Assembly: GCF_016461705.1 (NCBI RefSeq)
Contig: NZ_JAEMHW010000002.1
Span: 310,001-374,000 of the forward strand
Direction of reading: 5' to 3'
DNA length: 64,000 bases
Source of the DNA: Streptococcus vicugnae
GTDB taxonomy: Bacteria; Bacillota; Bacilli; Lactobacillales; Streptococcaceae
Shown here piece by piece: positions 8,051-14,266 of the stretch (position 1 is its first letter; each line of letters begins with the position of its first letter). The translations under genes were made by a program, and so were the position numbers. The notes below the pieces were generated by a model. It worked only from the letters and a program-made list of their open reading frames with translations, had not been told where the DNA came from and did not search any database.

Positions 8051-8458
8051 TCAACACTTTTCGAGCTGTTTTTGAGCTATTTTCTTAAGCCTGAAATAAG
8101 TGCGTTCGCTTATCTTCATTTCGTCCATTACTTCATACATTGACATCTTATCAATGTATATAAGACTTAAAATAGTTCTGCTTGCCGTATCTTCCAGATT
8201 ATCAATCATATCTTGCAACTCTCTGCGCTTTTGAATTGCTTCAACGGTCTTATTATCAATCTCATCAATCGAATCAAGTAATTCAGCGTATACATCATCT
8301 TGCTTACGACTTAGTCCACCTTTGACCTTGTCAGCAGACCACCGAGGGCTTGAAAGTAGTGAAGCATTAAGCCTATCTCGCCGTCTGATTAGACTTTGAA
8401 TGTATAAATCTAAATTTCTTAAATCTTTCAAAATAGTCTTAGCTCTGCTCACTTTCAA
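8051..8458 (-). CDS. phage late transcription regulator (DUF1492 / sigma-like HTH)
   Basis: A 135-residue protein. The N-terminal coiled region (KTILKDLRNLDLYIQSLIRRRDRL) is followed by the DUF1492-type core, and the C-terminus is a sigma-70 region 4-like helix-turn-helix: DTASRTILSLIYIDKMSMYEVMDEMKISERTYFRLKKIA. Proteins of this family, placed last in the early/middle genes and just before terminase, switch on late genes in many Gram-positive phages (ArpU/RinA-like role). The GTG or ATG region is preceded by GGAGG. This position next to the packaging genes supports the role. Confidence 0.75.
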   Translation of the reverse strand: MKVSRAKTILKDLRNLDLYIQSLIRRRDRLNASLLSSPRWSADKVKGGLSRKQDDVYAELLDSIDEIDNKTVEAIQKRRELQDMIDNLEDTASRTILSLIYIDKMSMYEVMDEMKISERTYFRLKKIAQKQLEKC

Positions 8459-8468
8459 ACCTCCGATA

Positions 8469-8527
8469 TGATATAATAGTTATAGCATTTTAAATCATAT
8501 CGAGCTTGCGTGAGCAGGCTCTTTTTT
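8469..8527 (+). ncRNA. possible short plus-strand RNA: extended -10 box and terminator hairpin
   Basis: TGATATAAT (8469-8477) is a perfect extended -10 box on the plus strand. About 25 bases later an eight-pair hairpin GAGCTTGC-GTGA-GCAGGCTC (8502-8521) ends in TTTTTT. An RNA of roughly 45 bases would be made, reading away from and opposite to the late regulator gene. The same layout recurs at 19932-19991. Could also be just a terminator insulating against opposing transcription. Confidence 0.4.
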
Positions 8528-8776
8528 ATTAAAAATGGGCAGGCGCACGACCCAAACATTGAATTACCATGAGGAAATATAGCAGCGCCTTGCATAATCA
8601 CAGTCGACTGATAAACTGCTTTGAAATGTTTTACAGAAAGATTTAAGGAGTTCCTCTTTTCTAAAAGATTTCAGTCTGTTGCTAGCTAGCCACCCAGTAG
8701 ACCAACAAGCTATATACTAATTTGCGTAAGAAGAAGTGCGTTAACACCTCTATTCCATTTTTAAATATTCTGGGTA
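8528..8776. other. phage non-coding region, no gene seen
   Basis: No reading frame with a ribosome site and phage-like coding was found on either strand. The minus strand has a short stretch near 8670-8690 (CAGACTGAAATCTTTT) that recalls a Phe-type anticodon loop but has no matching arms. A GCTAGCTAGC palindrome lies near 8681-8690. Confidence 0.35.
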
Positions 8777-8819
8777 TATCTGCATGTGGAATCGAACCAC
8801 ACTAAAGACCGTCACAGAT
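8777..8819 (-). ncRNA. armless tRNA-like minihelix B (acceptor stem plus T arm)
   Basis: A 43-base element: seven-pair acceptor ATCTGTG/TGCAGAT (two G-U pairs), an 11-base linker ACGGTCTTTAG, a perfect five-pair T arm TGTGG-TTCGATT-CCACA, and an A in the discriminator position. There is no room for D or anticodon arms. The geometry is identical to the element at 8917-8959. Real function unknown; decay of a tRNA by deletion is the main alternative. Confidence 0.5.
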
Positions 8820-8916
8820 ACCGTAAAATAAAAAGATTTGATTAAGGTCTAGGCTACCGACTAGGGAATAGCCATCATGGAACCTGCTTTCTTTATTGTT
8901 TTTAATTCCTAGCCTA

Positions 8917-8959
8917 TACCCACGCAAGGATTCGAACCTTGCTACTTGCCTTTGTGGGT
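8917..8959 (-). ncRNA. armless tRNA-like minihelix A (acceptor stem plus T arm)
   Basis: A 43-base element: acceptor ACCCACA/CGTGGGT (six pairs and one A-C mismatch at the inner end), an 11-base linker AAGGCAAGTAG, a perfect T arm CAAGG-TTCGAAT-CCTTG, and an A discriminator. The linker contains the stop codon of the HNH-like gene, so the element overlaps the gene's 3' end. It lies 97 bases before minihelix B in the direction of transcription and shares its exact dimensions. Confidence 0.5.
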
Positions 8960-9130
8960 AACCAGATTATCAAGCCTGATTTCTAGCAACCGTGCTTTCG
9001 CTTGCTCTGGTGACATTTTTTGATAATGCCGCTTGTAGAACGTTCTTAGTTCGGCAGTTGACACCTCGAAAAGATTATCTGGACTAAAGTTAGTATTATC
9101 ACCGTCAAGATGAATATACCCTTTTGGCAT
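8942..9130 (-). CDS. short HNH-motif protein (probable truncated HNH endonuclease)
   Basis: A 62-residue protein starting MPKGYIHLDGDNTNFSPDNL. The pattern H-x-D-G-x-x-x-N-x-x-x-x-N-L is the second half of an HNH nuclease core; the first half with its zinc or catalytic His pair is absent. The rest (ELRTFYKRHYQKMSPEQAKAR) is helical and charged. Its ATG lies two bases from the end of the upstream gene. It may be a nuclease fragment left from a homing endonuclease, or a small DNA-binding protein. Its stop codon sits inside tRNA-like minihelix A. Confidence 0.5.
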   Translation of the reverse strand: MPKGYIHLDGDNTNFSPDNLFEVSTAELRTFYKRHYQKMSPEQAKARLLEIRLDNLVTHKGK

Positions 9131-9132
9131 AT

Positions 9133-9366
9133 CTACTCACCTAACAATTTTGGCATATGTTTTGGCGTGCCTTCATATTCTTGACTCATCTCATATGCTT
9201 TCAATTGTGTTTCGGCTGCCTTGATAATCTTATCGCTGATTGCGCTGATTGACTTAGCACGTTTTACTTCACGCTCTAGCTCGTCAGCTGATAACTCATC
9301 ATCATTCAATCGCTCGATTTGCTCGAATAGATGATTATTTAAATCTTCAAATGTATTTCTAACCAT
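9133..9366 (-). CDS. hypothetical phage protein, helical
   Basis: A 77-residue protein with the ribosome site GAGGAG five bases before its ATG. It is almost entirely helical and charged (EDLNNHLFEQIERLNDDELSADELEREVKRAKSISAISDKIIKAAETQLKAYE) and contains no cysteine. The central segment has the heptad look of a coiled coil. Similar proteins are common in this place in streptococcal phages. I do not know a function. Confidence 0.6.
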   Translation of the reverse strand: MVRNTFEDLNNHLFEQIERLNDDELSADELEREVKRAKSISAISDKIIKAAETQLKAYEMSQEYEGTPKHMPKLLGE

Positions 9367-9368
9367 AA

Positions 9369-9932
9369 CTACTCCTCAAGTAAGCCTGCATAGCTATCTA
9401 AAATCATTTCAAGGTCATCTGCTTTGACCTGGAATTCGTTGAACCAGACACCGCTTTTTGAGATATGCAAATCTTTTTTGACATCTACGAAATTCATTGG
9501 AATTAGTAAAATGTAAGGCTCGTTTAGCTCTGCGCCTTTCTCACGTTCCAAAAACGCCACAATAATGTCTTGACTGCCTTTAGCGTTAATTTGCCAAGCT
9601 ATCGTATCAGTTTTGTAACATTTTCTCGTGTGCGCCGAACTGTATTTAACATCAATCGTTAAATTGCGATAAACAAAATCATAGACTGGATTGTTCTTCA
9701 TGAATTGCCTGTTGGCGTCAATCGCTTCTGGCACTAGTTTTTGGAATAATGCTTCAGCTTCACCACCCATTTTTTGTGAATGATTGCCATATTTTATCTT
9801 GTCTTGGATTTTTAAAACACCTGCTTGTGTCAAAATAATATGCACAAGATAAGGTGGCAAGCCAGATTTTTGTTTGACCTCGTGAAAATCGTTAGTTTCA
9901 ACGTACAAGTCTATCATTTCTTGCTTAGTCAT
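9369..9932 (-). CDS. PD-(D/E)XK nuclease-like phage protein
   Basis: About 187 residues from the ATG at 9932, which follows GGGGAGGTAGTT; the longer frame upstream lacks a site. The N-terminus is a helix-turn-helix-like segment (DFHEVKQKSGLPPYLVHIILTQAG). The second half has PVYDFVYRNLTIDVKYSS followed by WQINAKGSQDIIVAFL, the arrangement of a PD-(D/E)XK fold: an acidic residue, D-x-K, and a Q/K helix. Together this suggests a DNA-binding endonuclease, perhaps restriction-like or a recombination nuclease. The catalytic assignment is an inference from motif spacing. Confidence 0.6.
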   Translation of the reverse strand: MTKQEMIDLYVETNDFHEVKQKSGLPPYLVHIILTQAGVLKIQDKIKYGNHSQKMGGEAEALFQKLVPEAIDANRQFMKNNPVYDFVYRNLTIDVKYSSAHTRKCYKTDTIAWQINAKGSQDIIVAFLEREKGAELNEPYILLIPMNFVDVKKDLHISKSGVWFNEFQVKADDLEMILDSYAGLLEE

Positions 9933-10137
9933 AACTACCTCCCCAGCTGTCAGCATAATAAACAATCACTTGATTTTCTTCCAAGAGTTTAATTTGTGCC
10001 TTAGCCTGTTCAAGTTCTGTTTTTAACTCTGTCATTTCAGACTTGCTTTCACGTTTGCCGATGTCATATCCAACAGCGATGAACAGAAATGCTGCAAGCA
10101 TGACAATTAATCCAATCACTAAATCTTCATTTTTCAT
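9925..10137 (-). CDS. small membrane protein with coiled-coil tail
   Basis: A 70-residue protein: one transmembrane helix (residues 7-25, VIGLIVMLAAFLFIAVGYD), then a charged coiled coil (TELKTELEQAKAQIKLLEE) and a short aromatic end YYADSWGGSYD. The N-terminus is short, so the coiled coil probably faces outside or inside depending on charge; GKRESK right after the helix favours a cytoplasmic C-terminus. It overlaps its neighbours slightly. Function unknown. Confidence 0.6.
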   Translation of the reverse strand: MKNEDLVIGLIVMLAAFLFIAVGYDIGKRESKSEMTELKTELEQAKAQIKLLEENQVIVYYADSWGGSYD

Positions 10138-10286
10138 GTTTCAACCTTTCTCACTTTAAAGCTGTATAAACGCTTGTTTCGGTACTGCCATTTAAGACTA
10201 TTCACTTTTTCAAGCGCTTCTTTGTACGTATCAAAACGATACGTCTCATCAACCATATTGTCAAAATACAACACTACCTCATACAT
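10134..10286 (-). CDS. small hypothetical phage protein (50 aa)
   Basis: A 50-residue frame starting MYEVVLYFDNMVDETYRFD, with AAAGGAG eight bases upstream of the ATG and an ATGA overlap with the next gene, both signs of real translation. The pattern of a strand, an acidic loop, a helix (TYKEALEKVNSL) and a basic strand (YRNKRLYSFKVRKV) suggests a small alpha/beta fold. No known family recognised. Confidence 0.6.
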   Translation of the reverse strand: MYEVVLYFDNMVDETYRFDTYKEALEKVNSLKWQYRNKRLYSFKVRKVET

Positions 10287-10509
10287 TGCTTACTCCTTTC
10301 GCTTGTTTATCTAACCAATCCCAGATAAGATGAAACTGACCATTGACTAACTCATCATTACCGTATTTTTCGCAGATTGCCACAATGGACTGATTAGCCC
10401 ATTCCCAGTAAGCATAGGTTCCAAAACCAAGTTCTTGTGATTTTTGATTACTAGCTTTCATCCAAGCTGTGACTTCATTTTGAAAGAAATCAATATAATC
10501 AATTTTCAT
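10279..10509 (-). CDS. hypothetical phage protein
   Basis: A 76-residue protein, tryptophan-rich (five Trp), helical and acidic: DYIDFFQNEVTAWMKASNQK, then YAYWEWANQSIVAICEKYGN and FHLIWDWLDKQ. It overlaps the genes on both sides by eight to eleven bases, so it belongs to the same early/middle operon. I do not recognise it. The spacing of aromatic residues would suit a protein-protein contact surface, but that is speculation. Confidence 0.55.
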   Translation of the reverse strand: MKIDYIDFFQNEVTAWMKASNQKSQELGFGTYAYWEWANQSIVAICEKYGNDELVNGQFHLIWDWLDKQAKGVSNV

Positions 10510-10756
10510 GGCTCATGACCTCCTTCATTCTTTGAACTATATTTTTATCTTCTGGTAAGACTTCTCTGTGCAGCAATCGATTTGCTTTGTTTGGAGAAAC
10601 GTTCAACATCTTACCAATCTCAATATAGTTTTTGAGATGTTTCTTGTGAGCCCATTCGATAAAATCATCTAACACTTCCAAAGCATTTTCTGTGTGACGT
10701 TCATAAAATCCAACACAATGCTTTGCTTTTAACTTATTTCCACCCTTGCTACTCAT
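10499..10756 (-). CDS. hypothetical phage protein with HTH-like segment
   Basis: An 85-residue basic protein. The central part ALEVLDDFIEWAHKKHLKNYIEIGKMLNVSPNKANRLLHRE has the layout of a helix-turn-helix (helix, IGKMLNVSPNKANRLL recognition segment), so DNA binding is plausible. It overlaps the RusA gene by four bases (ATGA) and is therefore translationally coupled to it. It might regulate middle genes or assist the resolvase, but nothing in the sequence decides. Confidence 0.55.
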   Translation of the reverse strand: MSSKGGNKLKAKHCVGFYERHTENALEVLDDFIEWAHKKHLKNYIEIGKMLNVSPNKANRLLHREVLPEDKNIVQRMKEVMSHEN

Positions 10757-11178
10757 AAGCTTTCTAACCTCACATAAATTCCTACTGTGTCAGCCCAAAA
10801 TTTCTCAATCACTTCACTAGCTACGCGCGAATCATTCACATAGAATCCTGTTCTTTCCATGCAATCTTTTAATAACTTCACCAGGTTATCCGTGTCGGGT
10901 TTCGTATGCTTGTATTGACCGTTAGTTGTTCCTTTTATTTTTGGAAACAACCATTTAGTGGTCAATCTCAACGGACCATCCAACGGTTCATTTGGTGCAT
11001 ATGGTACTAACAACTCCATAAACATTGCTCGTGTTTCCTTTAGCTCGTCTGGCTCATAGAACTGTGGCTTACCATGGATGACACGGACCTTTTTTTGTTG
11101 ATGTGTGACTGTCGGAATTTTTTTCATCGGGATAAAGAATTCAATCATTCTTCCACATTTAACTTTTTGTTTACTCAT
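10753..11178 (-). CDS. RusA-type Holliday junction resolvase
   Basis: A 141-residue protein of the RusA family, which cuts four-way junctions formed during phage recombination and replication. Key pieces: the N-terminal strand MIEFFIPMKKIPTVTH, the core HTKPDTDNLVKLLKDCM with the paired catalytic aspartates, and the second acidic motif FYVNDSRVASEVIEKFW. Length fits the family (about 120-140). The first codons MSKQKVKCGR are an added basic start. It sits in the early-to-middle operon with other DNA-processing genes. Confidence 0.88.
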   Translation of the reverse strand: MSKQKVKCGRMIEFFIPMKKIPTVTHQQKKVRVIHGKPQFYEPDELKETRAMFMELLVPYAPNEPLDGPLRLTTKWLFPKIKGTTNGQYKHTKPDTDNLVKLLKDCMERTGFYVNDSRVASEVIEKFWADTVGIYVRLESL

Positions 11179-11341
11179 TGTACAGCCTCTTCAACGCATC
11201 ACATATAATGTCTATTTTTTGTTGATCAATCTTGTTCTTCATTTCAAAATATTCATTTGTTGCTTTACAAAAAATCGCTAAAGCAGCCAGTACACAAAAG
11301 AAATAAAAAATTAGTATTAGTACACATATCAATGTGTTCAT
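11171..11341 (-). CDS. small membrane-anchored protein (56 aa)
   Basis: A 56-residue frame beginning MNTLICVLILIFYFFCVL, with one membrane helix over residues 3-25 and a charged helical tail (KNKIDQQKIDIICDALKRLYNE). Its end overlaps the RusA start by eight bases and its start touches the stop of the previous gene, as expected for an operon member. Only a weak ribosome site is visible, so translation may depend on coupling. Function unknown. Confidence 0.5.
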   Translation of the reverse strand: MNTLICVLILIFYFFCVLAALAIFCKATNEYFEMKNKIDQQKIDIICDALKRLYNE

Positions 11342-11505
11342 TATTTTAACCTCACCTCAATTTCAAATTCTTTATCCTGAAAGGTAGCTGGAACAACAAC
11401 ACCTTTCATAACACCGTCTCTAAAATAGATTTCTATCATGCTTTCAAGAACTGCTTTACCAATGTCGAGCTGTGGTTCTAATAATTGTTCTTGTAATGTT
11501 TCCAT
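11341..11505 (-). CDS. hypothetical phage protein (54 aa)
   Basis: I place the start at the ATG at 11505 (METLQEQLLEPQLDIGK), which overlaps the stop of the preceding small gene, rather than the longer frame with a basic lead. The protein has a helical N-terminus and a C-terminal beta part (VMKGVVVPATFQDKEFEIEVRL). Together with the 51-residue gene upstream, which ends in a similar charged strand pattern, it may be one of a pair of small co-translated proteins. No family recognised. Confidence 0.5.
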   Translation of the reverse strand: METLQEQLLEPQLDIGKAVLESMIEIYFRDGVMKGVVVPATFQDKEFEIEVRLK

Positions 11506-11506
11506 T

Positions 11507-11662
11507 TTATTCTTTCCACTCCGCTTCATAACCACGCGCTGTTAATTTAATTTTCAAACGTACAGGAACATCATCAACGTCAAAATCAATATTGATAGTA
11601 TCTGCATTACTATCTGTCATTATTTTAAAAATTTCTGCAAGTGTTGTTTGTGTTGTAATCAT
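11507..11662 (-). CDS. small hypothetical phage protein (51 aa)
   Basis: A 51-residue frame starting MITTQTTLAEIFKIMTDS, with GAGGTATAAAA directly before the ATG. A helix, then strands INIDFDVDDVPVRLKIKLTARG. It is the first gene after a hairpin terminator and a repeat-rich region, and it heads the group of small genes leading to RusA. It overlaps its downstream neighbour by two codons. Not recognised. Confidence 0.55.
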   Translation of the reverse strand: MITTQTTLAEIFKIMTDSNADTINIDFDVDDVPVRLKIKLTARGYEAEWKE

Positions 11663-11734
11663 TTTTATACCTCATTTTTCCATTTTGATTTACAATTGTT
11701 TTTCACGCGCTTTGTCAAAGATGAGACAAAGGAT

Positions 11735-11761
11735 AAAGGGGCAGAGCTTACAGCCCCTTTT
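11735..11761. terminator. bidirectional hairpin terminator between replication genes and small-gene cluster
   Basis: AAAGGGGC...GCCCCTTTT is an eight-pair stem with a ten-base loop. On the plus strand it is followed by TTTTCCTTTT, on the minus strand by TTTATCC. It lies downstream of the primase-helicase gene and upstream of the small-gene operon on the minus strand. Confidence 0.6.
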
Positions 11762-11835
11762 CCTTTTCTCTTTGACTTTTGACGAAGGAAAAACACTTTT
11801 AATAACTCTGGAAGAGTTATAACTTGTTTTCTTCC

Positions 11836-12003
11836 GGAAAATAACATGTTTTTTTCTCGTTTTTTTCCTAGTAAGAAATTTTTGAAAAAAACGTTATTTT
11901 TCGTACCAAGAAACGAAAATAACATACTCTTTCATGTTGTTTTCAACATGTTTTTTTCTTTCTTTCGTAAAATGCAGTTTTTGAAAAAAACGTTATTTTT
12001 CGT
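11836..12003. repeat. cluster of AT-rich direct repeats at the end of the primase gene
   Basis: A 26-base sequence (TTTTTGAAAAAAACG followed by TTATTTTTCGT) occurs identically at 11879-11904 and 11978-12003. A second repeat, AACATGTTTTTTTCT, occurs at 11843 and 11945, and AAAATAACAT recurs between them. The second long copy covers the stop region of the primase-helicase gene. Direct repeats beside a phage replication gene can mark a replication origin, but a duplicated coding end is an alternative. Confidence 0.6.
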
Positions 12004-14251
12004 TTTTTTCTACCTTAGCAACTTGATAAATTATTCCTTTTTGAGCAATAAACCCTTCATGTTCTTTTACATAATTCAGCACAGTTCTCTCTGTAGTGTC
12101 CAAATACTCAGCTAATTCTTTTTGAGTTACTGGAGTCGAACCATCAGATAATACACTATAAGCCGTTTCTAATTTTTCTTGTCGCTCTTTGAGCTTTTCT
12201 TTTTTAGACTTTCTACTATCCTTAGCTTTTTGCCATGCAGGCTTACTATCTTCCAACTGAATATCTGCAAGAACGCCTGTTGTATCCACGTTGTGAACTG
12301 GATAGCTGAACCACATGTTGAGCGGTGAGAACTTCGCAAACTCACGAAGTGTACCTTCAACGCGCCATGCTGTAGCGATTTTAATTGAATGCTCAACTTT
12401 TTGAATTTCATGCAGATATGGTTTTCTGATCATGATGTCATCAATTGCTTTATCAAAATGTTTGCTCATCTGTGCGACGCTATGCATGTCATCAAGCGTG
12501 ATTTCATGTTGATAATAATCTAAGTTGCGTTCCTGAATAGCACGCTTGAACACTTCGCATTTTGCCTCATCAGTGCGTTGTTTGATGATAGTTTCAGTCA
12601 AATCAAGTTCTACTAAGTCAATAAGTGCGTCTGGGTCACGCGCAAACACTCCCGAACCACTGGCACGGTCCATTGATTTCTTACCACCTTGTGCACCTTT
12701 ACTGTGGTGGTGACAGTAGATGACTGAACAGCCTAACTCAGTAGCAACCTTGTCAAACTGATTAGTAAAGTGCGCCATTTGGTCCGCGCTGTTTTCGTCA
12801 CCAGTCAACACTTTATAGATTGGGTCGATGATAACAGCTTGATAGTTCTTTTTAAGTGAACGTCGAATCAACTTAGGTGCCAATTTATCCATTGGAACGG
12901 TCTTACCACGCAAGTTCCAAACGTCAATGTTTTGGACGTTGTTTGCTTGAAGTCCCATAGCTGCGTACACATCTTTGAAACGGTGCAGCGCTGACGGTCT
13001 ATCAAGTTCTAAGTTGACATATAAGACACGTCCTTGTTCACATTGCCAACCTAACCATTTGCTACCCTCTGCTATGGCAATTGATAACTCAATCAATGCG
13101 AATGACTTACCAGCTTTTGACGGACCAGCAATCAACATCTTGTGCCCTTGTCGCAAAATCCCGTGAATAAGCTCAGGTGCTAAGTCTGGCATGTCATCCC
13201 AGCTGTCTAACAGCCCTTCTGGGTCTGGTAAGTCGTCATTTAAATCTTCGACCCATTGGTACCATTCGTCGTAGTTTGCTTTACCGATATTCGTATCAAT
13301 TAAGAACTGCTTGTGTCCGTTTCGTGTGACACCAGGCATGCGTGATAGACGGCTAGGATTACGGTTTTGCGTGTCAATATCAAGACCATTTTTTTTACAG
13401 ATTTGATAGATGTAATCTACACGTTTCCTATATTCTTGATAATCACGCGCATCTACTTTCACGACTGCGTGCAGTGATTTTTTACCAGAATGAACAAGCG
13501 TTGCAATTGGTAACTCTAGTTCTTTAAACAGTGCGTATTGCTTACCAATGTCTAATGTATCTGATTCGACCAAAGCATAACGATATTCAGTGACATTATC
13601 ATTTTTTACACCTTTACCATCAAGCGGATTGAATCGAATCCACGCACCTGCTTCTTCCTTATAGTCACCAAAAACAGCGCCGATGTCGTCAGGTGTCTTT
13701 TGTAGCAACTGGATAAGCTCACCAGCGGTCCTATCAAAGTTACCTTGCGTTGGTTTGTAAATCGTACCATTGTCTGTTTCAATTGGATAAGTTGCTGTTA
13801 CGTAGCCAACCAAATCCGTTGAGTCAAACAAGGTTTCTAGATATCTAATCAAATCTTGTGCAGGTTGCCAATTAAGTGGCTCTCTGATTTCTTTTGATTC
13901 AATCCAGTTCTTATCAACGATTTGATAGTCACGGTCAATGGTATCTTCCCAATCTAGCTCGTGGAAATCACCACGACCACTTGACGCAGGTTGCCAACCG
14001 TTATCTTTTGCTAATTGTGTGATTGTGGCTCCTGTTACGACACTGCCTGCTTCTTCGTTGAAAGTATCCCATTTTTTGAAACACTCCCCACGTTTATAAC
14101 GTGTATCAGCTTGTGACCAGTTATCCCAGTCCATAGCCGTGTAGCCTTCGTGTTTAAGTGCAAAACCAACATTTACCCAGTCTTGATAAGACAACGTTGA
14201 CGGGTCTATATAATCTAGTAAAGGTAATAAATCAAAATCTTTATCTAGCAT
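11993..14251 (-). CDS. phage primase-helicase (RepA-like AAA ATPase with primase domain)
   Basis: A 752-residue replication protein. The N-terminus (residues 1-65, DPSTLSYQDWVNVGFALKH, then KKWDTF) is the PriCT_2-like helical domain. Residues about 130-330 look like an archaeo-eukaryotic primase or related fold, ending in DTQNRNPSRLSRMPGVTRNG. The helicase part has Walker A IAGPSKAGKSF near residue 375, Walker B AVIIDPIYK and a sensor CHHHSKGAQGG. The C-terminus is a winged helix (TQKELAEYLDTTERTVLNYV). It should open and prime the phage origin. Its gene ends in direct repeats. Confidence 0.85.
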   Translation of the reverse strand: MLDKDFDLLPLLDYIDPSTLSYQDWVNVGFALKHEGYTAMDWDNWSQADTRYKRGECFKKWDTFNEEAGSVVTGATITQLAKDNGWQPASSGRGDFHELDWEDTIDRDYQIVDKNWIESKEIREPLNWQPAQDLIRYLETLFDSTDLVGYVTATYPIETDNGTIYKPTQGNFDRTAGELIQLLQKTPDDIGAVFGDYKEEAGAWIRFNPLDGKGVKNDNVTEYRYALVESDTLDIGKQYALFKELELPIATLVHSGKKSLHAVVKVDARDYQEYRKRVDYIYQICKKNGLDIDTQNRNPSRLSRMPGVTRNGHKQFLIDTNIGKANYDEWYQWVEDLNDDLPDPEGLLDSWDDMPDLAPELIHGILRQGHKMLIAGPSKAGKSFALIELSIAIAEGSKWLGWQCEQGRVLYVNLELDRPSALHRFKDVYAAMGLQANNVQNIDVWNLRGKTVPMDKLAPKLIRRSLKKNYQAVIIDPIYKVLTGDENSADQMAHFTNQFDKVATELGCSVIYCHHHSKGAQGGKKSMDRASGSGVFARDPDALIDLVELDLTETIIKQRTDEAKCEVFKRAIQERNLDYYQHEITLDDMHSVAQMSKHFDKAIDDIMIRKPYLHEIQKVEHSIKIATAWRVEGTLREFAKFSPLNMWFSYPVHNVDTTGVLADIQLEDSKPAWQKAKDSRKSKKEKLKERQEKLETAYSVLSDGSTPVTQKELAEYLDTTERTVLNYVKEHEGFIAQKGIIYQVAKVEKNEK

Positions 14252-14266
14252 TTCTCTCCTTTCTTA

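Noticed and set aside
8640-8690. Possible tRNA-Phe near 8680 (minus strand)
   Set aside because: Only an anticodon-loop-like stretch; no acceptor, D or T arm.
11665-11925. 86-codon minus-strand frame in the repeat region
   Set aside because: Made of repeated AT-rich blocks and a terminator hairpin, low complexity, no ribosome site.
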